Shown piece after piece: positions 47,936 through 55,826 of a DNA stretch of 64,000 bases. This DNA is from Burkholderiaceae bacterium (lineage in GTDB: Bacteria; Pseudomonadota; Gammaproteobacteria; Burkholderiales; Burkholderiaceae_C): assembly GCA_018780645.1 (NCBI GenBank), contig JADMJJ010000047.1:62001-126000 (forward strand), read 5' to 3'. A program made the translations under genes and the position numbers. Below the pieces are notes generated by a model. That model saw nothing but the letters and a program-made list of their open reading frames with translations, ran no database searches and had not been told where the DNA came from. Every line of letters begins with the position of its first letter. Position 1 is the first letter of the stretch.

Positions 47936-48535
47936 ATGCATGCACTGTCTCATTCCTTCGGTCGAATCGCGCTTGTTGTCGGGGCGGGTCTGGTGTTCAG
48001 CTTGGGCGTCAGCACAGCGGCGGCCCAGACGCAATCGGTCACCTTCGAGGAGTCGACCCAATCGCTCGATCCGATCTACACGCGGCCGGTCGTGGGCATG
48101 ACAGGCGACTGGACGGTCAACAAGTTCATCTACAACGGCACACCACACAAGTGGACCGACTTCCATGTGACGCTGCAGACGCTCAACGCCGCCGGCGCCT
48201 GGGTCGATTCCCCCGACGGCGATGGCATCTCCTTCGGCCAGCCCACACCGTTCGACGAATGGTTGAAGTCGGTCAGGGTGGACATCAATGGCGTCTACCT
48301 AAATGGCTGGCATGTCAACCGCACCAACCAACCGTTCGACAAGCTGGACTTCTTCTTCGACACCTTTGTCATCCAGCCCGGCCAGACCCTGTCCCTGCAC
48401 TTCGACATGAAGGACTTCGGCAGCAACACCTGGCGTCTGGTGCAGGTACCGACCATCCCCGAGCCGCAGACCTATGCCCTGCTGCTGCTGGGCCTGGCCG
48501 GCGTGGGCCTGGTGGCACGGCGCAGGAAGACCTGA
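47936..48535 (+). CDS. PEP-CTERM sorted exported protein
   Basis: A 199-residue protein with an N-terminal signal peptide (to AAAQ, about residue 31) and a canonical C-terminal sorting signal: IPEPQTYALLLLGLAGVGLV followed by ARRRKT. Such proteins are processed by exosortase and usually belong to extracellular polysaccharide or biofilm loci. The central beta-rich domain has no recognised enzymatic motif. The RBS GGAG precedes the ATG. Confidence 0.9.
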   Translation: MHALSHSFGRIALVVGAGLVFSLGVSTAAAQTQSVTFEESTQSLDPIYTRPVVGMTGDWTVNKFIYNGTPHKWTDFHVTLQTLNAAGAWVDSPDGDGISFGQPTPFDEWLKSVRVDINGVYLNGWHVNRTNQPFDKLDFFFDTFVIQPGQTLSLHFDMKDFGSNTWRLVQVPTIPEPQTYALLLLGLAGVGLVARRRKT

Positions 48536-48555
48536 CGCCGCTGTGGCATGCTGAC

Positions 48556-48574
48556 GCCTCCTGAAGCGGGAGGC
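48556..48574 (+). promoter_or_regulatory. hairpin enclosing the RBS of the GST gene
   Basis: GCCTCC (48556-48561) pairs with GGAGGC (48569-48574) around a 7-nt loop. The right arm is the GGGAGG ribosome-binding site of the gene starting at 48582, so the RBS would be hidden in the stem. It could also arrest RNase or fold the end of the PEP-CTERM transcript; no T-tract follows. Confidence 0.45.
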
Positions 48575-48581
48575 ATCACCC

Positions 48582-49217
48582 ATGTACACCTTGTTCGGAT
48601 CGGCGGGTTCGGGTTCCGCGATGGTCGAAGCTGCGTTGGTGTTGACCGGCGCGGCCTACGAGCTGGAGCGGGCCTCCAGCTGGGAGCCCGATTCTGCGCT
48701 GGAGCGGTTGCGGGCCGTCAACCCGCTGCTGCAGATCCCGACCCTGGTCTTGCCCGATGGCTCGGTGCTGACCGAGAGCGCCGCCATCCTGATCCATCTG
48801 GGCCTGCAGTTCCCGGATTCGCCACTGCTGCCACAAGACCCGGCACGGCGGGCGCAGGCCCTGCGTGGCATGGTCTTCATTGCCGCCAACTGCTATGCGG
48901 CAATTGGCGTGATCGACTACCCGGAACGCTGGTGTGCCGACATCGACGAGTCCGCGCGTAAGCGCTTATTGAGTGGCGCGCGGGCCAGGCTGCATGCTTA
49001 TTGGGACCTGTTCGCCGACACCTTTGCCGCAGCGCCCTTCCTGAGCGGCGACGCGCCAGGCGGTCTCGATCTGATGGCCGCCGTGGTCTCAAAATGGTCG
49101 GGCACGCGCAAGCATCTGGCGCGCGCGCGGCCACAGTTCCTGGCCACGCTGGTGCGCATCGAGCGCCACCCGCAGATCGCGCCGGTCTGGGCCCGGCATT
49201 GGCCCGATGCAAGGTGA
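48582..49217 (+). CDS. glutathione S-transferase family protein
   Basis: A 211-residue GST with an N-terminal thioredoxin-like domain (MYTLFGSAGSGSAMVEAALV; cis-proline in NPLLQIPTLVLPDG; glutathione-binding ESAAI) and a helical C-terminal domain. The catalytic position is occupied by serine-rich GSAGSGS, as in beta/zeta-like bacterial GSTs. It probably conjugates glutathione to an electrophile; substrate unknown. Confidence 0.88.
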   Translation: MYTLFGSAGSGSAMVEAALVLTGAAYELERASSWEPDSALERLRAVNPLLQIPTLVLPDGSVLTESAAILIHLGLQFPDSPLLPQDPARRAQALRGMVFIAANCYAAIGVIDYPERWCADIDESARKRLLSGARARLHAYWDLFADTFAAAPFLSGDAPGGLDLMAAVVSKWSGTRKHLARARPQFLATLVRIERHPQIAPVWARHWPDAR

Positions 49218-49255
49218 ATCAAGCTGAAGCAGCCTGAACAAGGCCGAGCGGCGTC

Positions 49256-49561
49256 TCAGCCGGCTCGCATGAAACCGCGCAGCCGGACCACCCAGCGCCA
49301 GACCTTGAGCCCGCGGCCCGTCCAGCGCAGCAGGCGCCGGGGCTTGAGCCCGGTCACCAGGGCCAGCAGCCCCGCCGCACCACCCACCGTCCAGGCTGGC
49401 CGGGCGCGCAGCCATTGCAGCAGCTGACGCCCCTGATCGGCCAGTGCCAGCGGCGCCCGCAGCGCCTGGGTTTCCTGGCTCAGCTGCATGCGCAATTCGG
49501 CGCTGCGAAGGCGCAGGGCCATCTGGCGCAGTTGCAGCAAGCGTTCTTGTTCTGAGGCCAT
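49256..49561 (-). CDS. YqjK-like small protein
   Basis: A 101-residue protein with a long N-terminal amphipathic helix (EQERLLQLRQMALRLRSAELRMQL), one hydrophobic segment (about 58-70, TVGGAAGLLALVTGL) and a very basic tail. It is last of three genes with the yqjD-yqjE-yqjK order known in proteobacteria. It is probably membrane-associated; function unknown. Confidence 0.65.
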   Translation of the reverse strand: MASEQERLLQLRQMALRLRSAELRMQLSQETQALRAPLALADQGRQLLQWLRARPAWTVGGAAGLLALVTGLKPRRLLRWTGRGLKVWRWVVRLRGFMRAG

Positions 49562-49567
49562 GGCAGT

Positions 49568-49957
49568 TCAGCCCGGCGGTTGCAGGGTGTCGCGATCGCG
49601 GGCCAGCTCGGCCAGGCTGGCCGCGAACGGCCCGCCGGTCTGCTTCAGGCGCTCGCAGGAGCGGCGCCACAGCCACACGCCCGTCCCCAGATAGATCAGG
49701 GTCAGGGCAGCCAGGGCCCAGAGCCGGTAGGCCTCGCCGGCCAGCATCACGATCAGCAGGCTCAGTGTCACCACACCGGCGCCGAGCAACATCAGCGCCA
49801 GCAAGGCGCCCATCGCCGACTGCAGCAGGCGCAGCTTCTCCTGCTCAAGCTCATTGCCTATCAGGGCCAGCCGCACCTGCACGATCTCGATCAAGGCCGC
49901 GCTGATGCGGCGCAACGCCGCCAGCAGGCCGGGCTCGGGGCCTGCAGACTGTGGCAT
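49568..49957 (-). CDS. YqjE/phage-holin-superfamily membrane protein
   Basis: The ATG at 49957 overlaps the preceding stop (TGATG) and gives 129 residues with an N-terminal helix and two membrane helices (about 48-70 and 74-96). The pattern LAALRRISAALIEIVQVRLALIGNEL matches the YqjE (PF07332) family. Its partner YqjD anchors stationary-phase ribosomes at the membrane in E. coli; YqjE's own role is unclear. Confidence 0.82.
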   Translation of the reverse strand: MPQSAGPEPGLLAALRRISAALIEIVQVRLALIGNELEQEKLRLLQSAMGALLALMLLGAGVVTLSLLIVMLAGEAYRLWALAALTLIYLGTGVWLWRRSCERLKQTGGPFAASLAELARDRDTLQPPG

Positions 49958-50268
49958 CAACGACGGCCTATCAGCAAGCCGACGATCAGACCCACACCGG
50001 CAGCCGCACCGATGGCGCGCCAGGGATTGTCATGCACATACTCGTCGGCGGCATGGCCGGCGGCCTTGGCGCGCTCGATCGCGGCGTCCTGGACATGGCT
50101 CAGGCTGTCTCGCGCATTGCTGAGCTTGGCCTGCAGCTTGGCGCGCATATCGGCCACGCCCTCACCGGTCTGGCCGGCGGTGACCCGCAGCAGTTCTTCG
50201 GCCTGGGCCACCACCATATGGAGGTCGGCCATCAGGCGTTCTTTCTGGGCCTTGCTTGCTTCGGACAT
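49957..50268 (-). CDS. ElaB/YqjD/DUF883 family protein
   Basis: 103 residues: a long helical, charged N-terminal region (MSEASKAQKERLMADLHMVV and so on) and a C-terminal membrane anchor ending GVGLIVGLLIGRR, with YVHDNPWRAIG just before it as in YqjD and ElaB. E. coli homologues bind ribosomes and tether them to the inner membrane in stationary phase. First gene of the yqjD-yqjE-yqjK-like operon; an AAGGAGTGA RBS precedes it. Confidence 0.9.
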   Translation of the reverse strand: MSEASKAQKERLMADLHMVVAQAEELLRVTAGQTGEGVADMRAKLQAKLSNARDSLSHVQDAAIERAKAAGHAADEYVHDNPWRAIGAAAGVGLIVGLLIGRR

Positions 50269-50414
50269 GGTTCACTCCTTGAACAACGGGAACAGGATCG
50301 ATACTGACCATGATCATTGAAACCCCGAACCCTAGGGCCGGGTGTGACAAAACTCAAGCTGCCCGCCAATTGTGCGCCATGCCGACACCTCCCGGCGTCA
50401 AGACCCGGCACGCC

Positions 50415-50579
50415 TCATTGCGATGCTGCCGAGGCGGCAGCTGCCGGGGCCGAGGCGGCAGGCTCGTGGGCCACGTCAATGCCATGCTTTTCGCCGCCCA
50501 TGTCGACGTCACCCCCCTTGGACAGGATGAACAGGGCAAGGGCAGCAAACACGGCAAAGGCCAACGCGATTTTCCACAT
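50415..50579 (-). CDS. 54-residue single-pass membrane protein
   Basis: The ATG at 50579 with GGAG nearby gives MWKIALAFAVFAALALFILS followed by KGGDVDMGGEKHGIDVAH and an Ala/Ser/Pro-rich tail. One N-terminal membrane helix and a soluble low-complexity tail. Transcribed in the same direction as the yqjD trio and 146 bp upstream of it. No family recognised. Confidence 0.6.
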   Translation of the reverse strand: MWKIALAFAVFAALALFILSKGGDVDMGGEKHGIDVAHEPAASAPAAAASAASQ

Positions 50580-50678
50580 GATTCGATCTCCAGATTGATT
50601 CCGATGGCCCGAAGGGCCGCTCAGCCCTGATTGTCGGCACCGGGCTTGCGCGGGGCTTGCAAGCGGGGACGGAAATGA

Positions 50679-50703
50679 AAAAAGGCTGCCGACGCAGCCT
50701 TTT
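50679..50703. terminator. bidirectional-type intrinsic terminator
   Basis: AAAGGCTGC (50681-50689), loop CGAC, GCAGCCTTT (50694-50702), flanked by A-rich sequence on one side and TT on the other. On the minus strand the hairpin is followed by a T-tract, so it ends the MFS transcript about 90 bp after its stop. Confidence 0.85.
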
Positions 50704-50792
50704 GCTCTTTCCGCAATCAGCCAACGGACTTGCATGCCCGTTGGCCTGATCGAGCCGAGAAACAGTCCGCAGGGACTGCTTCTCGCGCACGA

Positions 50793-52478
50793 TCAGTCTT
50801 TCGCGTAGATATCCACGTCCTTGGTTTCGCGCACGAACAGCATGCCGATGACAAAGCTCATCGCTGCGATCGTGATCGGGTACCACAGGCCGTGGTAGAT
50901 GTTGCCGTTCTGCGCGACCATCGCGAAGGTGATCGAGGGCAGCATGCCGCCGAACCAGCCGTTGCCGATGTGGTACGGCAGGCTCATCGAGGTGTAGCGG
51001 ATGCGGGTCGGGAACAGCTCCACCAGCATCGCCGCGATCGGGCCGTAGACCATGGTCACGTAGAGCACCAGAATCGTCAGGATCGCGATCACCAGCGGCT
51101 TGTTGACCTTGTCCGGGTCGGCCTTGGTGGGATAGCCCGCAGCCTTGAGCGAATCAACCAGGTCCTTCTTGAAGGCGGCAACCTTCTTGCCGCTCTCTTC
51201 GTCGAACTTGTGGCCGCCAGCCGCCACGGTGGCGTTCAGCGAATTGACGACCTTCTCGCCGATCTTGATCGATGTGATGGTGCCCGCCGGGCCGGCCACC
51301 GTCTCGTAGCTGGCCGAGTTCTGCGCCAGCGCGCGCTTGGCGATGTCGCAGGAGCTGGTGAAGTCCACCTCACGCGCAATCGGGCTGCCCTGGAAGGAGC
51401 AGGTCGACTGGTCGACGGTCACCACGATCTGTGCCGAGGCCTGAGCCTTGGCAAGATCCGGGTTGGCCGCGGCGGTCAGCGCCTTGAACAGCGGGAAATA
51501 GGTCAGGCAGGCGAGCAGCAGACCGGCCATGATGATGGGCTTGCGGCCGATCTTGTCGGACAGGGTACCAAACACGACGAAGAACGGTGTGCCGATGATC
51601 AGCGATGCCGCCACCAGGATGTTGGCCGTGGCCGAGTCCACCTTCAGCACGCTGGTCATGAAGAACAGCGCGTAGAACTGACCCGAGTACCAGACCACGC
51701 CCTGACCGGCGACCAGGCCGAACAGGGCCAGCAGCACGATCTTCAGGTTCTTCCACTGGCCAAAGGACTCGGACAGAGGTGCCTTGGAGGTCTTGCCCTC
51801 GGACTTCATCTTCTGGAAGGCCGGCGATTCGTTCATCGACAGGCGGATCCAGACGCTGATGCCCAGCAGCAGGATGGACACGATGAACGGCACGCGCCAG
51901 CCCCAGTCTGCAAAGGCCGCTTCACCGAGCGCGGTACGCGTGCCCAGGATGACCATCAGCGACAGGAACAGGCCCAGGGTCGCCGTGGTCTGAATCCACG
52001 ACGTGTAGGCCCCCCGTTTGCCCTGCGGCGAATGCTCGGCCACATAGGTGGCGGCCCCCCCGTACTCACCACCGAGGGCCAGGCCCTGCAGCATGCGCAG
52101 GCCTATCAGTATCACAGGTGCTGCCGCGCCGATCGCTGCATAGCTTGGCAGTATCCCGACGATGAACGTCGACAGACCCATGATCAGGATCGTCACCAGG
52201 AAGGTGTACTTGCGGCCGATCATGTCGCCCAGGCGGCCGAACACCAGCGCGCCGAACGGGCGCACGATGAAGCCTGCGGCAAAGGCCAGCAGCGAGGCAA
52301 TGAAGGCCGCCTGCGGGTCGAGTGCCGAGAAGAATTGCTTGGCGATGATGGGCGCCAGCGATCCGTAGAGATAAAAGTCGTACCACTCGAACACGGTGCC
52401 GAGCGAGGAAGCGAAGATGACCTTCTTTTCCGTCGTCGTCATGCCTGTGCTGGTGGAGACTGCGCTTGCAGTGGCCAT
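50793..52478 (-). CDS. MFS metabolite:H+ symporter (MHS family) with a large inserted loop
   Basis: A 561-residue protein with the MHS-type start (GTVFEWYDFYLYGSLAPII), the A-loop signature (FGRLGDMIGRKYT) and LGGEYGGAATYVAEHSP. It imports organic acids or compatible solutes with protons. Between the late helices lies a hydrophilic insert of about 120 residues (roughly 333-456) with Cys in QSTCSF and SSCDIAK, making it longer than classical 430-residue members; the insert is likely extracytoplasmic. It ends MLFVRETKDVDIYAKD. Substrate not identifiable. Confidence 0.9.
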   Translation of the reverse strand: MATASAVSTSTGMTTTEKKVIFASSLGTVFEWYDFYLYGSLAPIIAKQFFSALDPQAAFIASLLAFAAGFIVRPFGALVFGRLGDMIGRKYTFLVTILIMGLSTFIVGILPSYAAIGAAAPVILIGLRMLQGLALGGEYGGAATYVAEHSPQGKRGAYTSWIQTTATLGLFLSLMVILGTRTALGEAAFADWGWRVPFIVSILLLGISVWIRLSMNESPAFQKMKSEGKTSKAPLSESFGQWKNLKIVLLALFGLVAGQGVVWYSGQFYALFFMTSVLKVDSATANILVAASLIIGTPFFVVFGTLSDKIGRKPIIMAGLLLACLTYFPLFKALTAAANPDLAKAQASAQIVVTVDQSTCSFQGSPIAREVDFTSSCDIAKRALAQNSASYETVAGPAGTITSIKIGEKVVNSLNATVAAGGHKFDEESGKKVAAFKKDLVDSLKAAGYPTKADPDKVNKPLVIAILTILVLYVTMVYGPIAAMLVELFPTRIRYTSMSLPYHIGNGWFGGMLPSITFAMVAQNGNIYHGLWYPITIAAMSFVIGMLFVRETKDVDIYAKD

Positions 52479-52500
52479 GGTGGGTGTCTCCTATTGCTTG

Positions 52501-52523
52501 AGGGACCACCGCCCGGTGGCCCT
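52501..52523 (-). promoter_or_regulatory. stable hairpin in the MFS leader
   Basis: AGGG(A)CCACCG (52501-52511) and CGGTGGCCCT (52514-52523) form a ten-base-pair stem with one bulged A and a 2-nt spacer. It lies 22 bp upstream of the MFS start, in its leader. It might serve in regulation or be a protein-binding palindrome; undetermined. Confidence 0.35.
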
Positions 52524-52717
52524 TGGGCCGGACTATGGAAGCCTGCTCTGACCCCTGTCTGACGCGGAACTGATGCCAAACTGACAAACCCCAGGGCAAC
52601 CCTTGGATTTCATTTCTCATCATGAGAGTGCGCCGAGTCCGCGGGTAATCACTGCACGAAACTGACCCGGGGCTGACAAGCAAGACCTGACCCTGAGGGG
52701 CGAAGGCCCGGCATCAC

Positions 52718-53353
52718 TCAGCCGTCGCGCCGCACCACCCCGGCACGCGGCCGACCGGCGTCATCCCAGGCGTCCCCCTGGAACCAGGGGTCGCCGCGCA
52801 GATAGGCCGCCGCCATGTCCAGCGAATCCAGGCCCCAGAACTGCCGGCCGTCCACCTCCAGCGTCGGGACGCCGAACACGCCGGCCGCGATCGCGTCCTC
52901 GGTGGCCTGGCGCAGGGCCTGCTTGACCTCCTCGCTGGCCGGATCCCGCGCCGGCGCCAGGTCTTGCTGCAGACGCTCCAGCCGGCCTGGATGATTCGCA
53001 TCCTGCCCCTCGGCTCGCCAGACATGGTGGAACAGCCTCTCCACAACCCTGCGGTTCGGCCCGCAGGCCCAGGCCAGGCGCTGCAGGGCCAGTGGGTTGA
53101 AGGGGTGCTGTGCGGGCGTCTGCAGGGTGATGCCCAGGCGCTGCGCCGTCCAGGCAACCTGACGGAAGGTCCATTGGCGCTTGGGTTCCATCTCTGCCGG
53201 GCCCTTCTGACCCCAGACCTTGAGCAGGCCTGCGAACAGGATGGGCCGATAGTCCACCACCACGTTCAGGCCTTCGAGCGCCTCGGGCAGGCGCTCGAAG
53301 GCCAGCGCCGCATAGGGCGAGATCACATCGAAGTAGAAGGTGATCGCTTTCAT
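52718..53353 (-). CDS. DsbA-like 2-hydroxychromene-2-carboxylate isomerase family protein
   Basis: The ATG at 53353 gives 211 residues. The N-terminal MKAITFYFDVISPYAALAFE carries the serine (ISPY) used with glutathione in HCCA isomerases; cis-proline in GVFGVPTLEVDGRQFWG. This kappa-GST-like fold catalyses glutathione-dependent isomerisation in aromatic degradation, but many members are uncharacterised. It lies 16 bp downstream of the DUF1289 gene and is likely co-transcribed with it. Confidence 0.88.
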   Translation of the reverse strand: MKAITFYFDVISPYAALAFERLPEALEGLNVVVDYRPILFAGLLKVWGQKGPAEMEPKRQWTFRQVAWTAQRLGITLQTPAQHPFNPLALQRLAWACGPNRRVVERLFHHVWRAEGQDANHPGRLERLQQDLAPARDPASEEVKQALRQATEDAIAAGVFGVPTLEVDGRQFWGLDSLDMAAAYLRGDPWFQGDAWDDAGRPRAGVVRRDG

Positions 53354-53369
53354 GCGGGCGCTTGTCGCA

Positions 53370-53618
53370 TCATGGCAGGTTGCCGGCCGGCTCGGCCGCG
53401 CTGAACACACCATGCTGCTCGACCAGCAGCTCGCGCCGCGGCGGCAACAGGGCAAGCACCGCCAGCTTGCCCGCATCGTCGAGCTTGGACCAGGCCGCTA
53501 TCTCGGGGATCGTTCGCGCACAGCCCTCGCACCAGCCCGTCGGCGCGTGCATGCGGCAGACATTGGTACAGGGCGAGGGCACGGCACTGACCGGCCTAGG
53601 CGCAGGCAGGGCGCCCAT
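53370..53618 (-). CDS. DUF1289 cysteine-rich small protein
   Basis: 82 residues with the DUF1289 pattern SPCTNVCRMHAPTGWCEGC then ARTIPEIAAWS: four cysteines suited to bind a metal. The ATG overlaps the stop of the upstream YbaK gene by one base (TGATG). Function unknown; commonly found next to isomerase or deacylase genes. Confidence 0.85.
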   Translation of the reverse strand: MGALPAPRPVSAVPSPCTNVCRMHAPTGWCEGCARTIPEIAAWSKLDDAGKLAVLALLPPRRELLVEQHGVFSAAEPAGNLP

Positions 53619-54130
53619 CAGAGCTGCACCACGTCGATGACCGGCGCGCCGGTCAGGCGCTCCAAGTCCAGCGGGCTGAGCTTGAACACACCATTCGGAT
53701 GACCTGCCGCCGCCCAGATATGGTCGAAGCGGAACAGCTCCCGGTCGATGTAGAGCAGCGGCCTGCTGCCATCCGCCGCGGCATGACCGACCGGCGACAC
53801 GCCACCAATCGAGAATCCGGTGCGCGCCTTCACATAGTCGGCGTCGGCCCGGCCCAGCGCGCCGGTGTGGGGCACCAGCTTCTTTTCATCGACACGCTTG
53901 TCACCCGAGGTGATGACCAGCACGGCGGCCTCGTCGCTCTTGCGCCGGAACACCACGCTCTTGGCGATCTGGCCCAGGCTGACGCCCAAAGCGTCGGCGG
54001 CCTCCTGCGCGGTGCGCGCAGAGACCTCCAGCCACAGCGGGGCGTGCGGATGCTGCTGGCTGACCAGCACATCAGCGACGCGGCGAAAGCCCTCGGGGCG
54101 CAGGGTGTAGTTGTCTGCTGCTTCACTCAT
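53618..54130 (-). CDS. YbaK/EbsC aminoacyl-tRNA deacylase family protein
   Basis: 170 residues from the ATG at 54130. Typical YbaK/ProX segments: QIAKSVVFRRKSDEAAVLVITSG with the catalytic-region lysine, and FSIGGVSPVGH. Family members hydrolyse mischarged tRNAs (for example Cys-tRNAPro). It heads a three-gene operon with DUF1289 and the DsbA-like protein. Confidence 0.9.
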   Translation of the reverse strand: MSEAADNYTLRPEGFRRVADVLVSQQHPHAPLWLEVSARTAQEAADALGVSLGQIAKSVVFRRKSDEAAVLVITSGDKRVDEKKLVPHTGALGRADADYVKARTGFSIGGVSPVGHAAADGSRPLLYIDRELFRFDHIWAAAGHPNGVFKLSPLDLERLTGAPVIDVVQL

Positions 54131-54168
54131 GCGCCTATTGTCGGGCAAAGGCCGGCCTGCGCATTTCG

Positions 54169-54969
54169 TCAAAAGGCGCGGCTCACCATCAAGGCCAGAC
54201 CGGGCTGCAGTTTCTTCTTCACGATCGGGCTGCTGGCCGCGGCACCACGCAGGCTGGCCAGGTCCAGCTTGGCCTGCAGGCTCCAGTCGCTGTCAATCCG
54301 ATAGTGGGCCTTGGCAAACAGGCCCAGGCTCGTCAGGCCCGCATCGGCTTGATGAGCCGCCAGACCGGAGGCCGCGGCCTGCGCCGGTGTCACCCCGAAC
54401 AGGGCGCTCGCCAGCTTGCTGTCCATCAGCTGGGCGGAGGCGCCCACGATCAGGCCCACACCGGGCATCGCTTGCAGCGCATAGCCGGCATCGAGTTCCA
54501 CACGGGTGCCCCGCCCGCCCAGCTCCTTGCTCTTGCCCAGGCGGGTGCTGGTGCCGGCGCTCAGCAGCAGCGGCCCGGCATTCAGCTCGGCGCCCAAGCG
54601 CAGCGCCGGGGCCCACTTGACGTCGCCCAGGCCGGTCAGCCGCTTGTCGTCCTTGGCGCGGCGTCGCTCCATATCGGGCGCCAGCGCGGCGCTGAAGCGA
54701 ATTTGCTCATTGATCCTGACCTCGTAGCCGGCGCCACGCAGGGTGCTCATGAAGAACTGCTCGCGGTAGCGGGCCTCGAAGACCGGCAGCAGGCCCGGCT
54801 GGCGCTTGTCGCTGCCCGGGAACTTCGGCGCCACCGCCACGCCAACGCCGCCGCGCAGCGTCCAGGCCGAGCCCGGCATGCCGACCGTCGCCGGGGCCTG
54901 CTGGGCTGCGGCATTGCAGAGGGTGCCCAGCAACAACAGTGGGGCGCCAAGAGTGTGAAGGGAAAACAT
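54169..54969 (-). CDS. MipA/OmpV-family outer-membrane protein
   Basis: The ATG at 54969 gives 266 residues with a signal peptide (cleavage near AAAQ) and alternating beta-barrel strands: WTLRGGVGVAVAPKFPGSDK at the start and a terminal aromatic (SRAF). MipA scaffolds murein synthesis and degradation enzymes; relatives are often under control of an adjacent two-component system, as here, where it diverges from a QseBC-like pair. A regulatory link is inferred from position. Confidence 0.88.
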   Translation of the reverse strand: MFSLHTLGAPLLLLGTLCNAAAQQAPATVGMPGSAWTLRGGVGVAVAPKFPGSDKRQPGLLPVFEARYREQFFMSTLRGAGYEVRINEQIRFSAALAPDMERRRAKDDKRLTGLGDVKWAPALRLGAELNAGPLLLSAGTSTRLGKSKELGGRGTRVELDAGYALQAMPGVGLIVGASAQLMDSKLASALFGVTPAQAAASGLAAHQADAGLTSLGLFAKAHYRIDSDWSLQAKLDLASLRGAAASSPIVKKKLQPGLALMVSRAF

Positions 54970-55145
54970 CGGATATCCGGGTCGGGTTGAAGACGAAGCG
55001 CAGTGTCGGGCCTGCCGCATGAAGCGCGGATGAAGCGAGCGGCCGCCGAAGATGAAGGGCTGATGAAGCCCCCCGGTGCCGGTACTCGCCGCTGCTGCCA
55101 TGACTTCTAGAATCCGCAGCCTGACAAGCAGCCCCAAGTGCAACG

Positions 55146-55826
55146 ATGGCCAATATTCTTCTCGTCGAGGATGATCTTCCGCTGGGCAATTCGCTGCAGC
55201 GGGTGCTGACCATGGCAGGCCATCATGTGGTGTGGCTGCGCAGTGCCGGCGACGCGCGACGATTCCTCGATGAGATGGACTTCGCGCTGCTGCTGCTGGA
55301 CATCGGCCTGCCCGACGAAACCGGTCTGTCGCTGCTGAGCTGGTGGCGCGGCCTGGGCCGTGCCACGCCGGTGATGATGATCACCGCGCGCGACAGCATC
55401 AGCGAACGGGTGCAGGGCCTGGATGCAGGCGCCGACGACTATCTGGCCAAGCCCTTCGCGATGGAGGAACTGCTGTCGCGGGTGCGCGCCCTGCTGCGAC
55501 GGCATAGCGGCCAGATCAGCAATACCTGGCAACTCGGCGGGCTGAGCATAGACACGGCGCGCCGGCGCGTCCTGCTCGATAGCGAGGAGGTGGCCCTGTC
55601 ATCGCGCGAGTACGACATCCTGCTGACCCTGGCCGCCGAGCCCGGCCGAGTCATGACCCGCACCCAGATCGAACGATCTCGCAGCGCCGCCGATGCGCTG
55701 GACAGCAATGCCATCGATGTGCATGTCTACAAGCTGCGCAAGAAGCTGGGCAATGGCTGGATAGGCACGGTGCGCGGTGTCGGCTATGTGCTGGACCTGC
55801 CGACTAGCTCCCCTCCGGCGCCATGA
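55146..55826 (+). CDS. OmpR-family response regulator (QseB/PmrA-like)
   Basis: 226 residues: receiver (ANILLVEDDLPLGNSL; Asp52 in LLLLDIGLP; AKPFAM) and winged helix (SREYDILLTLAAEPGRVMTR, ending RGVGYVL). Divergent from mipA and overlapping the kinase gene by 4 bp. It probably regulates mipA. Confidence 0.92.
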   Translation: MANILLVEDDLPLGNSLQRVLTMAGHHVVWLRSAGDARRFLDEMDFALLLLDIGLPDETGLSLLSWWRGLGRATPVMMITARDSISERVQGLDAGADDYLAKPFAMEELLSRVRALLRRHSGQISNTWQLGGLSIDTARRRVLLDSEEVALSSREYDILLTLAAEPGRVMTRTQIERSRSAADALDSNAIDVHVYKLRKKLGNGWIGTVRGVGYVLDLPTSSPPAP

